64,000 nt of DNA from Siniperca chuatsi (taxonomy: Eukaryota > Chordata > Actinopteri > Centrarchiformes > Sinipercidae): contig NC_058063.1 in the NCBI RefSeq assembly GCF_020085105.1, positions 12,057,651-12,121,650 on the forward strand, written 5' to 3'. The notes below the pieces were generated by a model, which did not search any database, was not told the origin of the DNA, and worked only from the letters and a program-made list of their open reading frames with translations. This document shows, one piece after another, positions 63,523 through 64,000 of this stretch. The position numbers and the translations under genes were made by a program. Position 1 is the first letter of the stretch. Each line of letters starts with the position of its first letter.

Positions 63523-64000
63523 GTAAGCTAACAATGGTGAAAAAGTGCGTGTTTGATGTCATTTTAATTGAAACAGACAAGTTTGTAGCTTTATGGGTAA
63601 TAGTTTGACACGAACGTCACATTATGCAACAGGAAAGTGAGTTTTATCAACCTTGCTTTACAGGACTAGTTAGAACTTCATAACTAGGCTAGTTATGAAT
63701 TATTTATCTAGGTATTGTATTGTTTTTTTCAGCAGTCCAAACTCAAGTTTCTCATGAGTCCTCTCTGCAACAGGTGCACTTAAGTTGTTCCATTAAAATC
63801 CTAGCTAATTAAAGATGAATGTAAACTGTGTCTTGCAGTGGTTGCATATCTCTCCGGGCAGCAACATGATGATTAATAACCACTAACCAGTGCTCAAACA
63901 CCTCAGGAAGCCTGCCTGGAGTTCTTTCCATATCTCCCTTTTGCACTATACCTCATAGTCTATGCATTCTCCTCTTCAAGAATCACAGTAATGTAGCCTA
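63523..64000 (+). other. Probable intron 1 of the right-edge gene
   Basis: No convincing second exon. Several AG acceptors occur (63839, 63900, 63905) but none opens a recognisable protein. Confidence 0.4.

Noticed and set aside
63840..63885. A second exon of the right-edge gene after a TCTTGCAG acceptor.
   Set aside because: The phase-0 reading stops after 15 codons, which would make a 28-residue protein with no resemblance to anything.

Overview
The window is nuclear DNA of a ray-finned fish, most likely a percomorph teleost. The evidence is split genes with GT-AG introns, long AT-rich introns, many dinucleotide microsatellites, and several interspersed-repeat families of the kind common in percomorph genomes. 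There are no bacterial-style operons, tRNA or rRNA genes, or CRISPR arrays. Nearly all the stop-to-stop frames are chance; only four loci have coding support.

Layout. (1) 2931-4174, plus strand: complete four-exon fabp2 (intestinal fatty-acid-binding protein, 132 aa) with a TATA box. (2) 22646-48187, minus strand: complete seven-coding-exon rbpms (RNA-binding protein with multiple splicing, 194 aa). Probable 3'-UTR exons continue to about 12.5 kb, so the gene covers more than half the window although it codes from only 585 bp. (3) 58532-60487, minus strand: complete seven-exon dctn6 (dynactin subunit 6, 194 aa). (4) 63484-63522, plus strand: one candidate first coding exon of an unidentified gene running off the right edge, divergent from dctn6. 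dctn6 upstream of rbpms on the same strand matches, from memory, the DCTN6-RBPMS order on human chromosome 8p12. The three named genes have unrelated jobs: enteric lipid binding, RNA processing in smooth-muscle-type cells, and dynein/dynactin cargo transport.

The rest is introns and intergenic DNA with mobile-element debris. There are two LINE 3'-end fragments (2.0 kb and 19.5 kb). A P-element-like transposon remnant with terminal inverted repeats and a decayed THAP-domain exon lies in an rbpms intron. CAGTGGTGGAA-ended hAT-like elements include one nested inside another. Four further families (called A, B, D and E here) recur across the window.

The most interesting structures are: a 25-nt stem in the predicted rbpms 3' UTR whose only two differences are G-U wobbles on the rbpms strand but mismatches on the other; a perfect 23-bp palindrome with a 3-nt loop inside a nested element; the THAP/P-element remnant; and a CA tract just after the last coding exon of rbpms, where the encoded CAC-binding protein could act on its own transcript. 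I did not see a clearly new multi-gene system.
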